A DNA stretch of 64,000 nucleotides from Pantoea sp. GD03673 (GCF_029844725.1 NZ_JAOCKJ010000003.1:124001-188000), one strand, 5' to 3'. Positions 24,874-38,488 are shown, numbered from the stretch's first letter. Numbers and translations are program-made. Notes: generated by a model not told the origin, from the letters alone.

Positions 24874-25158
24874 GCGGCTTCTGAACGGCGGTTTGGTCCG
24901 TTCTTTCTCAGACCCGCTACATCGCGTTTTATCGTGATGTTCCCCGCCTGTCCTGCCTGCAATGTCTTATCCCGGCACGTTTTAGTCTTCCGCCATTCTG
25001 TCTCCCATTCCGTCCGTTCTTCTGGCTGGCGCTGCAACCCGGTATTCAGTGCTGTTACCGTCCGGCACACGCGTGCAGGATGCCTGAGTGACTGAACGTA
25101 AACGGTCATTCTTTTTTAGCTGTGCGGATCTCGATCGCTGTCACGCTTTTTGCCCTGA

Positions 25159-26112
<954 letters not shown>

Positions 26113-26124
26113 GTCCCATAAACT

Positions 26125-26197
26125 GGATTGTTACTGCTTTATGCAGGCAAAACCTGAGCGCGGCCTCTGAAAAGAGGCCGTTCTCGGGTTTTTTTGT
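26125..26197 (+). promoter_or_regulatory. Second RAT antiterminator and terminator, between bglG and bglF
   Basis: 26125-26154 is a second RAT (GGATTGTTACTGC, then GCAGGCAAAACC). The overlapping terminator pairs AACCTGAG with CTCGGGTT, with an inner perfect stem GGCCTCT/AGAGGCC (26162-26168, 26173-26179), and ends in a T-run at 26189-26195. It gives bglFB a second block, as in E. coli bgl. Confidence 0.92.
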
Positions 26198-26236
26198 TTT
26201 TGGCTCAGTCAACAAATGTCCACGGACATCAGGTGA

Positions 26237-28105
<1,869 letters not shown>

Positions 28106-28108
28106 TAA

Positions 28109-29515
<1,407 letters not shown>

Positions 29516-29529
29516 TGCCGGTACGCCGT

Positions 29530-29560
29530 GGTACATCGCGGCGGCGGCGATGTACCTTTT
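29530..29560 (+). terminator. Terminator of bglGFB
   Basis: GGTACATCGC pairs with GCGATGTACC over ten bases and is followed by TTTT. It lies 14 bases after the bglB stop and also between converging genes. Confidence 0.75.
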
Positions 29561-29585
29561 ATCGTGATCGGATAACGCAGCCCGT

Positions 29586-30713
29586 TCAGTCCGTCTCGCG
29601 GTTGCTCACCTGATAACGCGTACTCCTGCCGCCGCCCGCCAGCCGGTAAAGACAGCCTTTTTCCACCAGATCGGCCAGGTGACGGGTTGCAGTGGCTTTA
29701 CTCACTTTAGCCACCTTCTGATACTGGCCGGCGCTAATCCCCTGTTCGAAACCCTGCTCGCCGCCGTCTAGCAGACGGTTCAGCACTTTTACCTGTTCCT
29801 GGCTCAATCCCAGTCCCTGATGCCGCAACCAGAAACGTGCTTTCATCTGGGTGCGATCGATGACATACATAGCCTGCTTCAGGCTTTCATCCAGGATATC
29901 CAGAAACCACACCAGCCAGTCTGTAATATCCAGCCCGCCTTTCTGCGTCTGCTCAAGGATGCGGTAATAACCGGCACGCTGCGCCAGAATGGCGGGTGAC
30001 ATGGCGTAAAGACGAATGCTCTGACTGTCGGCCTGCGCCAGCGCCAGATCGGTTAGCGCACGGGTGATGCGCCCGTTACCGTCGTCAAAAGGGTGCAGGG
30101 TGACAAACCAGAGATGACAGATGGCCGCACGCAGCAGCGGGTCCAGCATTACATCCTGCTGGCTGTGATTGAACCACGCAATAAACTGCAGCAGCTGCGG
30201 CTCCAGGCCGGGCCGTGGTGGCGCTTCAAAATGCACCGTGGGGCGATCAATGCGACCTGAGATGACCTGCATTGGCTCACTGCCACGAAGCATACCCACG
30301 CTCAGGCGCTGCACGGTCCACTCATCGGCCGGAAAGAGCCAGTGATGCCACTGGAATAGTCGGTCCAGCGTCAGGGGCTGGCTGCGGTTGTTGATGGCAT
30401 CGAGCATCATGGCAGCCAGGCCTTCTGAGCGGTCAGAGACCGGATAGGGCTGCGCTTCCGTTACACCGAGCCGACGCGCCAGCGATGAGCGGACTGATTG
30501 CACGTTAACCCGCTCCTCTTCAATGGCTGAAGAAGAGAGGATATTACTCAGCAGGGTATCCAGCGTCTGGGACTCGCTGTCTGACTGCAGGCTGGCACGG
30601 CCCAGCAGCAATCCGCGCTGCTGCTGCAGATGCCGCAGGCGAGGTAACAGCACGGCATCCTGCCATTGAAAATGGGGCCAGTCCGGCTGTTGCCAGATCC
30701 AGTTAACGTGCAT
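29586..30713 (-). CDS. Fic-domain protein with C-terminal winged helix
   Basis: 375 residues from ATG 30713; a GTG-initiated extension to 30767 is possible but would run through repeated operator-like sites. N-terminal DUF4172-like region (VNWIWQQPDWPHF), inhibitory-helix motif SSAIEEERVN near residue 70, Fic core HPFDDGNGRITRALTD near 207-222 with the catalytic His and nucleotide-binding GNGR, and a C-terminal HTH (ISAGQYQKVAKVSKATATRHL). Fic proteins AMP-modify target proteins; the internal inhibitory motif suggests self-restraint. The DNA-binding tail together with GTGAGCC repeats at its start suggests autoregulation. Function beyond that unknown. Confidence 0.87.
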   Translation of the reverse strand: MHVNWIWQQPDWPHFQWQDAVLLPRLRHLQQQRGLLLGRASLQSDSESQTLDTLLSNILSSSAIEEERVNVQSVRSSLARRLGVTEAQPYPVSDRSEGLAAMMLDAINNRSQPLTLDRLFQWHHWLFPADEWTVQRLSVGMLRGSEPMQVISGRIDRPTVHFEAPPRPGLEPQLLQFIAWFNHSQQDVMLDPLLRAAICHLWFVTLHPFDDGNGRITRALTDLALAQADSQSIRLYAMSPAILAQRAGYYRILEQTQKGGLDITDWLVWFLDILDESLKQAMYVIDRTQMKARFWLRHQGLGLSQEQVKVLNRLLDGGEQGFEQGISAGQYQKVAKVSKATATRHLADLVEKGCLYRLAGGGRSTRYQVSNRETD

Positions 30714-30717
30714 AGTT

Positions 30718-30801
30718 GGCTCACGATAAGGGTGGATGAGCCGAACAGTCGCTCCTATTCGGCTCACAGAATGAGTCGATAATAGCGAATTTAAGGCTCA
30801 C
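30718..30801 (-). promoter_or_regulatory. Repeated GTGAGCC sites at the fic promoter
   Basis: On the minus strand GTGAGCC occurs at 30718-30724, 30761-30767 and 30795-30801, and an inverted copy GGCTCAT at 30736-30742. The pair at 30736-30768 forms an 8-base inverted repeat (GAGCCGAA/TTCGGCTC). They sit within 90 bases of the fic start codon, as expected for operators of an autoregulated gene. Confidence 0.5.
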
Positions 30802-30826
30802 AGGCCAACCGGAAGGAATGAAGATC

Positions 30827-30849
30827 AAAAAAAAGGACCCGAAGGTCCT
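30827..30849 (-). terminator. Terminator of the small membrane protein gene
   Basis: Minus strand AGGACC-TTCG-GGTCCT followed by eight T. A textbook intrinsic terminator with a UUCG tetraloop, six bases after the stop of the 34-codon gene at 30855-30959. Confidence 0.9.
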
Positions 30850-30854
30850 GTTTA

Positions 30855-30959
30855 TTAGCGGGAGAACTGCATAAAGGTGTCTGAATAGTAGTGTACGATC
30901 CAGGCAACATACGCCAGCCAGACGACCATCCCAACGGCTAATCCTGATTTACCGATCAT
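30855..30959 (-). CDS. Small single-span membrane protein, 34 residues
   Basis: Open frame of 34 codons on the minus strand, ATG at 30959, TAA at 30855. It starts MIGKSGLAVGMVVWLAYVAW, continues IVHYYSDTFM and ends QFSR. Residues 6-23 form one hydrophobic helix with Trp/Tyr at the membrane edge. GGAGAG stands eight bases before the ATG and a perfect terminator follows, so it is a self-contained gene. I do not recognise the family with certainty. It lies between fic and a chemoreceptor gene, transcribed away from the latter. Confidence 0.75.
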   Translation of the reverse strand: MIGKSGLAVGMVVWLAYVAWIVHYYSDTFMQFSR

Positions 30960-31142
30960 TTATCTCTCTCCACAGTGATGAGGGGCTGCAGCAACTGTTG
31001 ACATAAACTGACAGTAAAGGCGCGGGGCAGTATTGTCGCAGATCAAAAAAAGCCCGGTCATTCGCATCCCGTTAAGCCGCTGGCGATCAACTTCCCTGAA
31101 AAACTGACTGCCAGCCCCGGAAATCTGCGGAACGCCGACGAT

Positions 31143-31169
31143 TAAAGTTCAAAAAAACGCCGCCGATAG
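31143..31169 (+). promoter_or_regulatory. Sigma-28 (FliA) promoter of the chemoreceptor gene
   Basis: TAAAGTTC-N11-GCCGATAG, against the FliA consensus TAAAGTTT-N11-GCCGATAA (14 of 16 bases and exact spacing). It lies about 64 bases before the ATG and ties the gene to the late flagellar regulon. Confidence 0.85.
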
Positions 31170-31232
31170 ATGATCTCAGGAGAAACATAACCACAAGGAG
31201 GTAAAGAGCAGGATCATTTCAGGGGAAAAATC

Positions 31233-33173
31233 ATGTCCAGTTCGTTACTAAAAAAGAAAAAAATGAGTACCCGTGCGCAGATGCTGCTCATGGGCGGTTT
31301 AACCATTGTGCTGGGCTTCACCGTCACCATCGGTGTCCTCAGCTGGCAGTCCGCTAAAGAACAGAAGACGCTGGCGGAAAAATATCTGCAGCAGATTGCA
31401 CAGAGCCGTGCGCTGCAGGTGCAGCAGGAGCTGGGTCATGCACGTGATGTTGCCAGTCATCTTGGGCAAAGTGTTATTGCCTTACCGCACGCCGGTATTA
31501 CTGACCGCAAAGTGGTCGACAAGGTCATGGAGTATGCGCTGCGCGACAATCCTGACTACCTCTCTATGTCCGTCACCTTTGAACCGAATGCGTTTGATGG
31601 ACGCGATGCTGAATTCGCCACACAGCCGGGTCAGGCCCCTCAGGGCCGCTACGCCTGGTTTGTGGATCGCGATACGTCAGGCAACTACGTCATGCATCCG
31701 CTGCTCTCCTACCTCACGCCAGGTGAGGGGGATTACTATCTGGTTCCACAGAAAGCCAAAAAAGACACGCTGATCGAACCCTACAGCTATGCCTACAACG
31801 GCGTCCCGACGCTGCTGACTTCTGTGGCCGCCGCCATTATCGAGCAGGGCACATTAAAAGCGATTGTCACCTCTGACATTTCACTGGCCTCACTGCAGCA
31901 GAAAGTGAATCAGATTAAGCCCTGGCAGGGTAGCGGCTATGCGCTGTTGCTCTCCAATGCGGGCAACGTTGTCTCCTCACCGGTTAAAGAAGAGGCGGGT
32001 AAACCCTGGACCGGGAAAACCGATAATTTCACCACAAAGGTGGTCGAGCATTTTGACGCTGTTCTGGGGGAAAACGCATTAATGACCTGGCAGCCGGTGG
32101 TCATCGGTAACAGCGACAAGCCCTGGTATCTCGGCGTGGTGGCACCGGTCAGTCAGGTAATGGCTGCTGCCAACCGGCAACTGATGTGGGCGCTGCTGCT
32201 GATGGTCGTCAGTATTCTGCTGGTCGGCACCGTTCTCGGTATGCTCTTCAGCCGTAAAGTGTTGCGTCCAATTGGCGGCGAGCCGGTTGAGGCGGCGCAT
32301 ATTGCGCTGGCCGTCGCGGAGGGCAAGCTGGATAACGCGATTGCCGTGAAAAATGGCGATCGCAGCAGCCTCTTCTTTGCGCTGCAAACGATGCAAAGCC
32401 AGCTCCGGGAGATCGTCGGGCAGATTAAAGATTCCAGTGCATCAGTACGTCAGGGCGCAGGCGAGATTGCCAGCGGCAACCTCAATCTGGCGTCACGCAC
32501 TGAAGAACAGGCCGCCGCGCTGGAGCAGACCGCAGCCAGCATGGAGCAGATCAGCGCTACGATTCGCCTGAATGCCGACAATGCGCAGCAGGCGACCAGC
32601 CTGACTGAAAACGCGACGCACATTGCCAGTCGCGGTGCCACGCTGGTGGGCGAGGTGGTGCAGACGATGGCGCAGATCGATGACAGCTCGAAAAAGATCG
32701 GCGACATTACTACCATGATCAACAGCATCGCCTTCCAGACCAATATTCTGGCGCTTAACGCGGCGGTAGAGGCAGCACGTGCCGGTGAGCAGGGGCGTGG
32801 TTTTGCGGTGGTCGCTTCTGAAGTGCGTAATCTGGCCCAGCGCAGTGCGAATGCGGTGAAAGAGATCGGCGCACTGATCGAAGAGTCGAGCGTGCGCGTC
32901 GAGAACGGTGTGCGGCTGGTGAACGATGCCGGTAAAACCATGCAGGAGATGATGCACGCGGTGAATTCAGTGCAGGGAATTATCGGTGAGATTGTTACGG
33001 CGTCAGGCGAACAGGCGCGTGGCATCAGCCAGGTGACCATTGCGGTCAATGAAATGGATGGCGTCACCCAACAGAACGCCGCACTGGTGCAGCAGATGTC
33101 GGCAGCGGCCAGTTCGCTGGAAGATCAGGCGCAGCAGCTGTCACAGACGGTAGAGCAGTTTCATCTGGCATAA
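31233..33173 (+). CDS. Methyl-accepting chemotaxis protein with Cache sensor domain
   Basis: 646 residues. Membrane segment at 15-36, a large periplasmic Cache-type domain (about 40-310, with [17 protein letters not shown] and [18 protein letters not shown]), second membrane segment near 312-334, HAMP, then the methyl-accepting signalling domain with the conserved hairpin tip [20 protein letters not shown] near 490. The C-terminus ends VEQFHLA without a CheR-docking pentapeptide. Ligand unknown; Cache domains with this layout often bind amino or organic acids. An AGGAGG at 31197-31202 has no nearby start, while AGGGG precedes the chosen ATG. Confidence 0.92.
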   Translation: MSSSLLKKKKMSTRAQMLLMGGLTIVLGFTVTIGVLSWQSAKEQKTLAEKYLQQIAQSRALQVQQELGHARDVASHLGQSVIALPHAGITDRKVVDKVMEYALRDNPDYLSMSVTFEPNAFDGRDAEFATQPGQAPQGRYAWFVDRDTSGNYVMHPLLSYLTPGEGDYYLVPQKAKKDTLIEPYSYAYNGVPTLLTSVAAAIIEQGTLKAIVTSDISLASLQQKVNQIKPWQGSGYALLLSNAGNVVSSPVKEEAGKPWTGKTDNFTTKVVEHFDAVLGENALMTWQPVVIGNSDKPWYLGVVAPVSQVMAAANRQLMWALLLMVVSILLVGTVLGMLFSRKVLRPIGGEPVEAAHIALAVAEGKLDNAIAVKNGDRSSLFFALQTMQSQLREIVGQIKDSSASVRQGAGEIASGNLNLASRTEEQAAALEQTAASMEQISATIRLNADNAQQATSLTENATHIASRGATLVGEVVQTMAQIDDSSKKIGDITTMINSIAFQTNILALNAAVEAARAGEQGRGFAVVASEVRNLAQRSANAVKEIGALIEESSVRVENGVRLVNDAGKTMQEMMHAVNSVQGIIGEIVTASGEQARGISQVTIAVNEMDGVTQQNAALVQQMSAAASSLEDQAQQLSQTVEQFHLA

Positions 33174-33209
33174 AGCGGGCTGGTAAAACTAAACCCACAC
33201 TTTCGGATA

Positions 33210-33236
33210 GCGCGTCGGCACAGGGAGCCGACGCGC
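33210..33236 (+). terminator. Hairpin after the chemoreceptor gene
   Basis: GCGCGTCGGC and GCCGACGCGC pair over ten bases around a seven-base loop, 37 bases after the stop. No U-tract. It lies between converging genes; the rest of 33174-33422 shows nothing else. Confidence 0.55.
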
Positions 33237-33422
33237 CCTGCAAAGAGGCAGGCTCGCCATCTCTGGCCGCTCAACGCAGGCGATGACGCACCTCATCCCT
33301 GAGATGCACACGTTGCCGGGCCAGCGCGTTGCATTGTTCAAAAGGCTACCGGCGTGTTTGTCGCAGGCTCCCCTCGCGTCGGGCGGTTCAGCCGCCTGCA
33401 TTCAGTGCTGACAGAAGATCGA

Positions 33423-34505
33423 TCACTGCTCCGTCAGCCGCACACCGCTGCTGGCATCAAACAAGTGCATTTTGTCGGGATTAACCGTCACCGGCAGCGT
33501 GCCGCCGGGCACGGCATCACTGCGTCCGCTCAGCTGCATATGCAGCGGGAAACCCTGCCAGTTCAGATGTAACAGGGTGGACTCGCCGGTGATCTCCACG
33601 ATATTCACCGCCGCAGGTTGCCCACTAACATCACTGATCAGATCGTGAGGACGGACGCCCAGCGTGACCGGCTCTTCGGCCTGCTGCTGCGCGGCCTTGT
33701 GCCAGCGGCGCGGCAACGGCAGCCACTGCTCGCCACAGCAGACGCCAGGCAACCCGTCCCGCGTCTGAAAGCGGGCATCCAGCAGATTCATCGGGGGTGA
33801 ACCGATAAATCGCGCAACAAAGGTGTTAACCGGACGGTCATAGATTGCCAGCGGCGCACCCTGTTGCACAATCACGCCCTCTTTCATCACGACAATCTGA
33901 TCGGCCAGCGTCATCGCCTCGACCTGATCGTGAGTCACATAGACCATCGTGGTTTTAAAACGCTGATGCAGCGATTTAATCTCGGCCCGCAGCTCCATGC
34001 GTAACTGCGCATCCAGGTTAGAGAGCGGCTCATCGAACAGAAACACCTGCGGATTGCGGACCATGGCCCGTCCCATCGCCACACGCTGCCGCTGTCCGCC
34101 CGATAACGCCCTGGGATAACGCTGTAACAGCTGATCGATGCCGAGAATGCCTGCAATCCGGGCAATTTTGCTTTTCTGCTCCTCGCGCTTTACCTTTTTG
34201 ACCTGCATGTGAAACGCCAGATTCTCCGCGACGGTCAGATGGGGATAAAGCGCGTAGCTCTGAAACACCATGGCGATATCCCGGTCAGCAGGATCGAGAT
34301 CGTTAATCCGCTTTTTATCCAGCATAATGGCCCCATCAGAGACGCTATCCAGACCGGCCAGCAGCCGCAGCAGGGTGGATTTACCGCAGCCAGAGGGGCC
34401 GACCAGCACGGTAAAGCTGCCGTCGGGAATGGTTAAATCGAGCGGATGCAGCACGCTCTGTTTTCCGTAGCGCTTCGCCACCTTTACAAGTTCAACACTG
34501 GCCAT
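33423..34505 (-). CDS. Sugar ABC transporter ATP-binding protein (MalK/UgpC/MsmX type)
   Basis: 360 residues. Walker A GPSGCGKSTLLRLLAG at 36-51, Q-loop FQSYALYPHLTV, signature LSGGQRQRVAMGRAMVRNP, Walker B VFLFDEPLSNLDAQL, switch His VTHDQVEAMTL, followed by a C-terminal OB/TOBE domain (LGVRPHDLI near 285) typical of carbohydrate importers. It energises the two permeases encoded upstream in the same operon. Last gene of the operon; its ATG is two bases after the kinase stop. Confidence 0.92.
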   Translation of the reverse strand: MASVELVKVAKRYGKQSVLHPLDLTIPDGSFTVLVGPSGCGKSTLLRLLAGLDSVSDGAIMLDKKRINDLDPADRDIAMVFQSYALYPHLTVAENLAFHMQVKKVKREEQKSKIARIAGILGIDQLLQRYPRALSGGQRQRVAMGRAMVRNPQVFLFDEPLSNLDAQLRMELRAEIKSLHQRFKTTMVYVTHDQVEAMTLADQIVVMKEGVIVQQGAPLAIYDRPVNTFVARFIGSPPMNLLDARFQTRDGLPGVCCGEQWLPLPRRWHKAAQQQAEEPVTLGVRPHDLISDVSGQPAAVNIVEITGESTLLHLNWQGFPLHMQLSGRSDAVPGGTLPVTVNPDKMHLFDASSGVRLTEQ

Positions 34506-34507
34506 AA

Positions 34508-35455
34508 TCAGCGCACCTCAGTGGTTAAGTGGAGTTGTTGCCAGCTGGGATAGCGGCGCGGAGACGTGCTTATCGCCTGCGATGCCACTTCTATACCCCA
34601 GCGGAGCGCGGTGTGTGATGACTGGCGATAAAGCAGCGCCGTCAGAAAACCAGCATTAAAACTGTCACCGGCACCGATGGTATCCACCACCGTCACCGGA
34701 TGGGCGGCGGCAAATTGCACCGAGGCGGCAGACCAGAGACGTGCGCCCTCTGCGCCACATTTGATCACACAGCCGCCGCGACCACTGAGACGGGCGGCCA
34801 GCTGTTTACCGCTTTGCTCCAGCAGATCTGCACCTGCGAAACCCAGCGCTTCCACCTCATTCAGCAGCAGCCAGTCGCAGTCCGCTAACCACCTCCCCAG
34901 CGCCAGCCGTAGCTCATGACTCCAGCCAGCAGGCGGCCAGCCCGTATCCACGGCCACACAAAAGCCGCGCTGCTGCAGCACAGCCAGCAGTACCGGATAG
35001 CGTTCATAAAGTTCCAGACAAAGGAAGGTGCCGCACAGCAGCACGATGTCACCCGGCGTTGCCTGCAACGGCAGCTGGGCCAGTACATCGTCCGCCGTCA
35101 GCCGGGTAATATGACCGTGATTACTCAGAAACGATCGTTCGTTATCGGGATGGGTCACGCCCACCGTCAGCGAGGTCTCACAGGCGTAGCGCGGCCAGTG
35201 GGCAGCGCTGTGGGGAAAGTGACTGGCAAGCCAGTGACTGAACCCATCATCGCCCTGATTAGCGATGGCCCGATGCGGCACCTGCATCGCCTCCAGCGCC
35301 AGCGCGCAGTTACCCGCAGATCCGCCGGGACGTAACTCGCTGTGTTGCAGCATGACTTCTGTGCCGCGTTCTGGCCAGTCGCTGAGCGTGCTCATGATTA
35401 AATCAACATTAATATTGCCCACCACATAAAGCGTGGACGCAGTGCTATTGACCAT
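34508..35455 (-). CDS. PfkB-family carbohydrate kinase
   Basis: 315 residues, ribokinase fold. N-terminal VGNINVDLIMSTLSDWPERG, substrate region LRPGGSAGNCALALEAM at 42-58, and the C-terminal signature VDTIGAGDSFNAGFLTALL near 247 with the catalytic Asp. It phosphorylates a sugar or sugar derivative in the cytosol. Placed between transporter genes of one operon (two-base and shorter gaps), so its substrate is most likely what the importer brings in. The AAGGGA ribosome site overlaps the permease stop. Confidence 0.87.
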   Translation of the reverse strand: MVNSTASTLYVVGNINVDLIMSTLSDWPERGTEVMLQHSELRPGGSAGNCALALEAMQVPHRAIANQGDDGFSHWLASHFPHSAAHWPRYACETSLTVGVTHPDNERSFLSNHGHITRLTADDVLAQLPLQATPGDIVLLCGTFLCLELYERYPVLLAVLQQRGFCVAVDTGWPPAGWSHELRLALGRWLADCDWLLLNEVEALGFAGADLLEQSGKQLAARLSGRGGCVIKCGAEGARLWSAASVQFAAAHPVTVVDTIGAGDSFNAGFLTALLYRQSSHTALRWGIEVASQAISTSPRRYPSWQQLHLTTEVR

Positions 35456-35457
35456 AA

Positions 35458-36297
35458 TTATCCCTTACTTCCGCCGCTGGTGAGTCCGCTGACTAGCGTC
35501 TTCTGCAACCAGATGGCAATAAACAGAGGCGGCACCGACGCCAGAATGCCAATCGCCGCGATTAGCCCGTCGTCGGTCGCCCGTCCGGCGGTAAAGCCCG
35601 CGATGGCGACCGGCAGGGTCTGTGCTGAGATATTGCTGGTGAACAGCAGCGCATAAAAAAACTCATCCCAGGCCAGCAGCCAGCCAAACAGCGCAGCTGC
35701 GCCCAGCATCGGTTTCGCCAGCGGCAGTGTGATACGCAGCAGAACCTGCCAGAAGCGCAGGCCATCCAGCCGTGCTGCCTGTTCAATATCCCGAGGCAGT
35801 GAATCAAACTGGTTCTTCAGCATCCAGGTGAGAAACGGCAGGATCAGCGAGCAGTACACCATCACCAGACCGGGACGGGTGTTAAGCAGGCCCAGCTGCT
35901 GTAGCAGAAAGTAGAGCGGCAGCACAAACGCGACCGGTGGCACCATGTAGATCGCCAGTGCGCCGGAAAGCCAGGCATCACGCCCGCTGTAGCGTGAAAA
36001 GCTGAACGCCGCCGGTATCGCCAGCAGCAGCGAAATAGCAGTGGCAACCGTCGCCACCAGCAGGCTGTTGCCCAGCGCGTGCAGAAAGATGTTGCCCGGC
36101 TGGTTCGGTGCCAGTGAAACCAGCCCCCGATAGCGGCTGAAATCCCACTGGCGCGGCAGCCACTCCAGCGGCACGCGGGAGAGGTCGCTGGCAGAACTGA
36201 CGCTCATCAGAAACAGCCAGCCCATCGGAGCCAGAATAGTGATGGCGACCAGTAATGCCGCGCCGTAACGCAGCACCCGACGCAGTTTAGTTTTCAT
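35458..36297 (-). CDS. Sugar ABC transporter permease (MalG-like)
   Basis: 279 residues, six membrane segments, with the EAA loop IEQAARLDGLRFWQVLLRITLPLAKP (shown here as EQAARLDGLRFW and ITLPLAKPM) near residues 175-200. The C-terminus SGLTSGGSKG is the usual MalG-type end. It forms the pore with the preceding permease, whose gene it overlaps by 11 bases. Confidence 0.9.
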   Translation of the reverse strand: MKTKLRRVLRYGAALLVAITILAPMGWLFLMSVSSASDLSRVPLEWLPRQWDFSRYRGLVSLAPNQPGNIFLHALGNSLLVATVATAISLLLAIPAAFSFSRYSGRDAWLSGALAIYMVPPVAFVLPLYFLLQQLGLLNTRPGLVMVYCSLILPFLTWMLKNQFDSLPRDIEQAARLDGLRFWQVLLRITLPLAKPMLGAAALFGWLLAWDEFFYALLFTSNISAQTLPVAIAGFTAGRATDDGLIAAIGILASVPPLFIAIWLQKTLVSGLTSGGSKG

Positions 36298-37198
36298 AAG
36301 CGGAACTCCGGCGGCGTTGCTGCCATAACATCAGCAGATAGAGCGTAATCAGCAGGGCGCACATCAGCGTCATCAGAATCGCGTAGGCAGCACCGCTGCC
36401 AGCGCGCAGGTAGCTGAACGACTCCTGATAAACAAAAAAGCTCAGGGTCTTTGTGCTGTCCACCGGGCCACCGCGTGTCATCACGTAGATGATGTCGAAG
36501 ATCTTAAAAGCATCAATGGTGCGTAAGACCAGCGCGACCCCCAGCGGGGCGACAATCGCCGGGAAGGTAATTGCCCGGAAACGGCGCAAGGCAGATGCGC
36601 CATCCAGCCGCGCTGCTTCAAACAGATCCTCAGGAATAGACTGCAATGCCGCCAGCACCAGCAGCGTTACCAGCGGATAGTTTTTCCAGATATCCGCAAA
36701 CATCACCGCATTGAGCGCCGCATCCGGCGATCCCAGCCAGCTGCGGTAGCCGTCAATGATGCCGGACTGGCTGAGCAGGGCGTTGATGCTGCCGTAATCG
36801 GGATTAAAGTTCAGCCGCCACATCATGGCGTTGACGATGGTCGGCAGCGCCCACGGCAGGATCACCAGCACCCGCAGCACATTACGCCCGACGAATTTCT
36901 GATTCAGCAGCAGCGCCACCAGTACGCCAATGATCCCTTCAAACGTCACGGACACCAGGGTGAAGTAGAGGGTACGCCAGATCGCCGCCCGGAAATCGGG
37001 ATCGCTGAGCGCATAAAGGTAGTTTTCCAGGCCAATCCAGGCGGGCGTTTCCCCGCTGCCAATCAGCGCAGCATCAGTAAAGCTGAGCCAGATGGTACGC
37101 AGCAGGGGCCAGGCGGTTAACAGCAGCATCACCAGCAGCATGGGTGCCAGCAGCACCCATGCCTGACGCTGTTCGCGTTGACGCAGACTCAGCATCAT
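36287..37198 (-). CDS. Sugar ABC transporter permease (MalF/UgpA-like)
   Basis: 303 residues, six membrane segments; N-terminal AWVLLAPMLLVMLLLTAWP helix, EAA loop FEAARLDGASALRRFRAITFP near residue 200, and the family-typical VMTRGGPVDSTKTLSFFVYQ near 250. It starts six bases after the binding-protein gene and pairs with the MalG-like permease. Confidence 0.9.
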   Translation of the reverse strand: MMLSLRQREQRQAWVLLAPMLLVMLLLTAWPLLRTIWLSFTDAALIGSGETPAWIGLENYLYALSDPDFRAAIWRTLYFTLVSVTFEGIIGVLVALLLNQKFVGRNVLRVLVILPWALPTIVNAMMWRLNFNPDYGSINALLSQSGIIDGYRSWLGSPDAALNAVMFADIWKNYPLVTLLVLAALQSIPEDLFEAARLDGASALRRFRAITFPAIVAPLGVALVLRTIDAFKIFDIIYVMTRGGPVDSTKTLSFFVYQESFSYLRAGSGAAYAILMTLMCALLITLYLLMLWQQRRRSSAYEN

Positions 37199-37204
37199 GA
37201 CTCC

Positions 37205-38452
37205 TTAACGCAGCCGGGCAGCGCTTTTATCCACCGTTGCCATCGCGTCCTGCGCCGTGATGTTACCCAGCAGGACCTGCTGCAACTGCTGCTGCAGCTG
37301 ATTCGACAGGCGGGAATAGTCGGCGGTTTCAGGACGTGACAGCATCACGTTGAGCGATTTGTCCGCTGCGGCGATCAGGCTCTCCTGATCCTTTTTTACC
37401 GCCTCATCCTGATAAGAGGATTTCCAGATTGGCAGGCTCAGCTTCGCATACTGATTCTGTACCGGCTGTGACGTCATGTACTGAATGTACTGCCAGGCCT
37501 CACTGGGGTGCGTGCTGCCTTTGGTGATCCCCAGCCCCATCGAGCCATTTACCGCACCCACTTTCCCCGGCGCATCGCCCGGTGCAGGCATGATGCCAAC
37601 GTCGCCCGCCACTTTGCTTTGCTTAGGATCGTTGGCCATGTTGTACATGTAGGTCCAGTTCAGCGCGAACGCGGCATCGCCATTGGAAAACGATTTGCGG
37701 ACATCCTCTTCCAGATACTCGCGGGAAGCCGGATTACTCAGCCCCTCATCGAGCGAGGTTTTCATCAGGGTCAGCGCCCTGAGTGAAGCCGGGCTGGAGA
37801 AGCTAAGCTTGCCGTTCTGGTAAAACTGTCCCCCCAGGCCGGATACCAGCGTGGTGTAGTCACATACCAGCGCCTCAGCCTGGGACCAGCTCCAGACCAG
37901 CGGCCAGGTGACAATCTTCTTATCCTTGATGATCTTCGCGTCATCAAGGACCTGCTGCCAGGTCTGCGGCGGGGTGGTGATGCCCGCTTTCGCCAGCATT
38001 GCTTTGTTGTAATAAAGATATTTGGTGTCGAGGATCCACGGCATCCCCAGCGTTTTACCTTTGTACACCACCGTGTTCATCGCGCCAGGGAAGACCTTCT
38101 CTTTCTCCTCTGGGGTGATGCGTGCGCTGACATCCTGCAGCAGGTCAAAGCGGGTAAATTCCGCAGGCCAGATGGCGTCGAACAGCACCACATCATAGCC
38201 ATTGCCGCCCGCCCCACGCGCCGCCACGATCTTGTCATGCAGGGCTTCATAAGGGACAAACTCCAGATTAACGGTGACATCCGGGTGCGCCTTCTGGAAG
38301 TTTTGCGTCATCGCACGGATATCATTCTCGCTATAGGCTGCCTGCGTCATAAACAGGGCATTAATCTGGCTGGCCGCCACCGCGCTCCCTGCGCTTAACA
38401 TCAGTAAGGCGGCAAAACCGGCTTTCAGTTGGGGGGTATAACGCTGTGACAT
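37205..38452 (-). CDS. Sugar ABC transporter substrate-binding protein (SBP family 1)
   Basis: 415 residues from ATG 38452 with GGAG eight bases before it; the GTG-initiated extension to 38464 covers that ribosome site. Signal peptide about 1-27 (LSAGSAVAA), then an SBP_bac_1 domain: AHPDVTVNLEFVPYEALHDK near 55, YDVVLFDAIWPAEF near 85, LGMPWILDTKYLYYNKAML near 135. First gene of an operon SBP-permease-permease-kinase-ATPase. A 25-base perfect palindrome lies 37 bases upstream and a ROK repressor gene is divergent. Substrate not predictable; a disaccharide or sugar alcohol is plausible. Confidence 0.9.
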   Translation of the reverse strand: MSQRYTPQLKAGFAALLMLSAGSAVAASQINALFMTQAAYSENDIRAMTQNFQKAHPDVTVNLEFVPYEALHDKIVAARGAGGNGYDVVLFDAIWPAEFTRFDLLQDVSARITPEEKEKVFPGAMNTVVYKGKTLGMPWILDTKYLYYNKAMLAKAGITTPPQTWQQVLDDAKIIKDKKIVTWPLVWSWSQAEALVCDYTTLVSGLGGQFYQNGKLSFSSPASLRALTLMKTSLDEGLSNPASREYLEEDVRKSFSNGDAAFALNWTYMYNMANDPKQSKVAGDVGIMPAPGDAPGKVGAVNGSMGLGITKGSTHPSEAWQYIQYMTSQPVQNQYAKLSLPIWKSSYQDEAVKKDQESLIAAADKSLNVMLSRPETADYSRLSNQLQQQLQQVLLGNITAQDAMATVDKSAARLR

Positions 38453-38488
38453 GGTCTTCTCCACGATGCAGGAACAGGCTGTCGGTTA

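Noticed and set aside
31196-31232. Strong AGGAGG that might start a leader peptide or longer chemoreceptor
   Set aside because: No ATG, GTG or TTG at useful distance in an open frame; the chosen ATG has its own AGGGG.
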